From: Actinomycetota bacterium
Lineage (GTDB): Bacteria; Actinomycetota; Acidimicrobiia; Spongiisociales; UBA11373
NCBI GenBank assembly: GCA_020444505.1
Contig: JAHLKU010000008.1
Location: 1-61,846, forward strand
DNA length: 61,846 bases
Direction of reading: 5' to 3'
Made by a program: the position numbers and the translations under genes. Positions 60,657 to 61,846 of this stretch are shown one piece after another. Under the pieces are notes generated by a model. The model did not search any database. It was not told where the DNA came from and saw only the letters and a list, made by a program, of their open reading frames with translations. Every line of letters starts with the position of its first letter. Position 1 is the first letter of the stretch.

Positions 60657-60698
60657 CGTCCCTCGAGGGACGACGCGAATCTCACCTACGGAGTGAGA
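60657..60698. repeat. palindrome plus inverted repeat after the 60235 gene
   Basis: CGTCCCTCGAGGGACG (60657-60672) is a perfect 16-base palindrome. Next, TCTCAC (60680-60685) and GTGAGA (60693-60698) form a 6-bp stem around seven bases, just before a possible small gene. They may be an operator, a terminator or a leader hairpin. The 210-base gap 60625-60834 holds nothing else. Confidence 0.4.
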
Positions 60699-60701
60699 GA
60701 G

Positions 60702-60830
60702 ATGCTCCTTCTTGGCGGCGCCAGGTTGGGCAAGGCGCAGATCGGCTTCGCCGGTTTCGGTGTCTTCGTCGGCTGTCGGGTGGGCATCGCCGCCGACGGC
60801 ACCTGGCCGTTCTCGGTGGCGGGAGGCTGA
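60702..60830 (+). CDS. possible 42-residue Gly-rich peptide
   Basis: ATG 60702 opens a short frame with GGAG 8 bases upstream: Leu-rich start, then GKAQIGFAGFGVFVGCRVGIAADG, ending in a TGA at 60828-60830. The Gly-x-x-x-Gly spacing and hydrophobicity suit a small membrane peptide. A minus-strand frame crosses the same bases, and the peptide may be chance. Evidence is weak. Confidence 0.25.
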   Translation: MLLLGGARLGKAQIGFAGFGVFVGCRVGIAADGTWPFSVAGG

Positions 60831-60834
60831 GGCG

Positions 60835-61665
60835 CTAGGCCCGATCCCGCCACGTGACAGCCGGTTCGTAGCCCAGCACCGACCGGGCCTTGTCGATCGA
60901 CAGCAGGGTCTCGGTGCCCGGGACCGGCCGTCGCAGCGGGACGTCCGGGTACACCTGCGCCATGAGGTCCTCCGACGGGGTGGTCATGCAGGTGTCGGCT
61001 GCGGCCACCAGGAACGCGTCGTGGCCATCGGTGTCGCTCTCCAGCGCCAGGCGGGTCGCCTGGGCCACGTCGGCGTCGGCCACGTAGCCCCACAGGTTCC
61101 AGCGGCGCACCTGCGGGTCGTCCTGCCAGGCGGGGAACCGGGCGTAGTCGTGGTCCTCCATGACGTTGGAGTACCGCAGCGACACGAACGGGATGCCGCT
61201 CCATCGGGCGAACTGGGCGGCCATCTCCTCGCCCACCAGTTTGGAGAGGGCGTAGTGGAACTCCGGGAGGCGGGGGTGGTCCTCGTCGATCGGGGCGTAG
61301 CGGGGTCGCTCCCGCTCGAACGGGATGCCGATCAGGGTCTCCGAGGACGCCCAGACCACTTTCTGCAGCCCCAGTGTGACGGCCGCCGAGAACACCTGGT
61401 AGGTGCTGACGGTGTTGATGCGGAACGTCTCCCCGTCGGGGAGGACGTTGGGGGCGGGAATCGCCGCCAGGTGGGCGACTGCGTCGACCGAGGCGAGCAC
61501 GTCGAACGCCTGCCCCCGGTCGGTCAGGTCGGCGGCGAGCGTCGGTGCGTCGGGATCGCGTGAGGCGGCGACGTCGACCTCGACCACCTCGTGGCCGTGC
61601 TCCCGCAGGTGGGCCACCACCGCCCGGCCGGCTTTCCCCGATCCTCCCGTGACGGCGACCCTCAT
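60835..61665 (-). CDS. NAD-dependent epimerase/dehydratase (extended SDR)
   Basis: A 276-residue oxidoreductase. The NAD-binding start MRVAVTGGSGKAGRAVV has GxxGxxG-like spacing; VVWASSETL and the catalytic FHYALSKLVGEE give Ser and Tyr-x-x-x-Lys. Length suits an extended short-chain reductase of sugar-nucleotide or other substrates. GAGAGG precedes ATG 61665; two codons earlier another ATG is possible. Its 3' end faces the possible peptide. Confidence 0.85.
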   Translation of the reverse strand: MRVAVTGGSGKAGRAVVAHLREHGHEVVEVDVAASRDPDAPTLAADLTDRGQAFDVLASVDAVAHLAAIPAPNVLPDGETFRINTVSTYQVFSAAVTLGLQKVVWASSETLIGIPFERERPRYAPIDEDHPRLPEFHYALSKLVGEEMAAQFARWSGIPFVSLRYSNVMEDHDYARFPAWQDDPQVRRWNLWGYVADADVAQATRLALESDTDGHDAFLVAAADTCMTTPSEDLMAQVYPDVPLRRPVPGTETLLSIDKARSVLGYEPAVTWRDRA

Positions 61666-61720
61666 CTGCACACCTCTCGACGACTGTCTCCGAGTGTACG
61701 GAGGAGGCGGCGGCCGCCCT

Positions 61721-61755
61721 CTCCCCCTGCGGGGGAGATGCCCCCGGAGGGGGCA
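61721..61755. repeat. REP-like double GC hairpin
   Basis: CTCCCCC-TGC-GGGGGAG (61721-61737) and TGCCCCC-GGA-GGGGGCA (61739-61755) are two back-to-back perfect 7-bp hairpins, enclosed by a CCCTCT/AGAGGG outer pair. This resembles dispersed intergenic REP elements. The bases beyond, to the window edge at 61846, hold no clear gene. Confidence 0.5.
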
Positions 61756-61846
61756 GAGGGGGGCGATGGATCGGCAACGCAGTGCGAACGCGCCACGCGC
61801 TCCGTCGTGCCCGTTGCGCTCCCCTTCTGCCGGCGGCGACCATGCC

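Noticed and set aside
61721-61755. CRISPR-like repeat
   Set aside because: Only two different hairpins, no regular spacers.

Overview
The window is a very GC-rich stretch of a bacterial chromosome. It uses many GTG starts, strong GGAGG-type ribosome binding sites and tightly packed, often overlapping genes. The gene families (LemA, DUF2207, DUF4389, GTTCA-type direct repeats upstream of an OmpR-family two-component system, alanine-rich lipoproteins) suggest an actinobacterium, possibly Acidimicrobiia or a related uncultured lineage. That placement is inference. I found no tRNA, rRNA, transposase, prophage or CRISPR array.

Left part (1-31 kb), mainly metabolism and envelope. It holds asparagine synthetase A and a complete histidine-to-glutamate route: hutH (17.1-18.6 kb), hutU and hutI (13.2-16.0 kb), and a fused formiminotransferase/cyclodeaminase at 1.3-2.9 kb that passes the formimino group to tetrahydrofolate. 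It also holds a DeoD-type phosphorylase, a DUF885 lipoprotein and a serine hydrolase. A two-component system (8.4-10.2 kb) is flanked by two secreted-protein genes whose upstream regions share an exact 11/23/18-bp repeat architecture. An ECF sigma factor (20.3-20.9 kb) appears to control itself and a secreted protein through two matching GTAAC...CGATT promoters. Divergent from it is a copper nitrite reductase with a fused plastocyanin-like domain. Next come a cysteine-rich ArsR-type regulator, a haloalkane dehalogenase-like hydrolase, TldD/TldE, LemA and a DUF2207 protein.

Middle part (29.8-43.3 kb). It holds a YbdK-type carboxylate-amine ligase, a lone receiver domain, two tandem paralogous membrane proteins with an SH3-like module, a Tam-like methyltransferase, a penicillin-binding lipoprotein, a nitroreductase, a GH13 glucosidase, CoxG and XdhC without carbon monoxide dehydrogenase genes, a DUF4015 glycoside-hydrolase-like protein and a phosphoribosyltransferase-hydrolase fusion. 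A possible structured RNA lies at 43.39-43.55 kb.

Right part (43.6-55.3 kb), the most notable region. On the minus strand, read from 54.1 kb downwards, a nearly gapless run encodes TusA, DsrE2, DsrE, a GcvH-like lipoyl carrier (LbpA-like), a Tat-exported [NiFe]-hydrogenase small subunit, an Isp1/NarI-like cytochrome b, an Isp2/HdrD-like iron-sulfur protein, a small STAS-like protein, the hydrogenase large subunit, its maturation protease, HypC, lipoate-protein ligase, TatA, a tryptophanase-family lyase and a second TusA. A LysR regulator diverges from the top of the run. The layout suggests an Isp-type (group 1e) hydrogenase joined in one transcription unit to a sulfur-relay and lipoyl-carrier module normally seen with the sulfur-oxidising heterodisulfide-reductase-like (sHdr) system. 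No sHdr core genes are visible here. I infer a link between hydrogen and sulfane-sulfur metabolism.

The right edge (55.3-61.8 kb) holds an HIT-like nucleotidyl transferase, small membrane and lipoproteins, a LOG-family protein, a DUF853/HerA-like ATPase, an unknown 129-residue protein, a possible 42-residue peptide, an NAD-dependent epimerase and a paired GC hairpin repeat.
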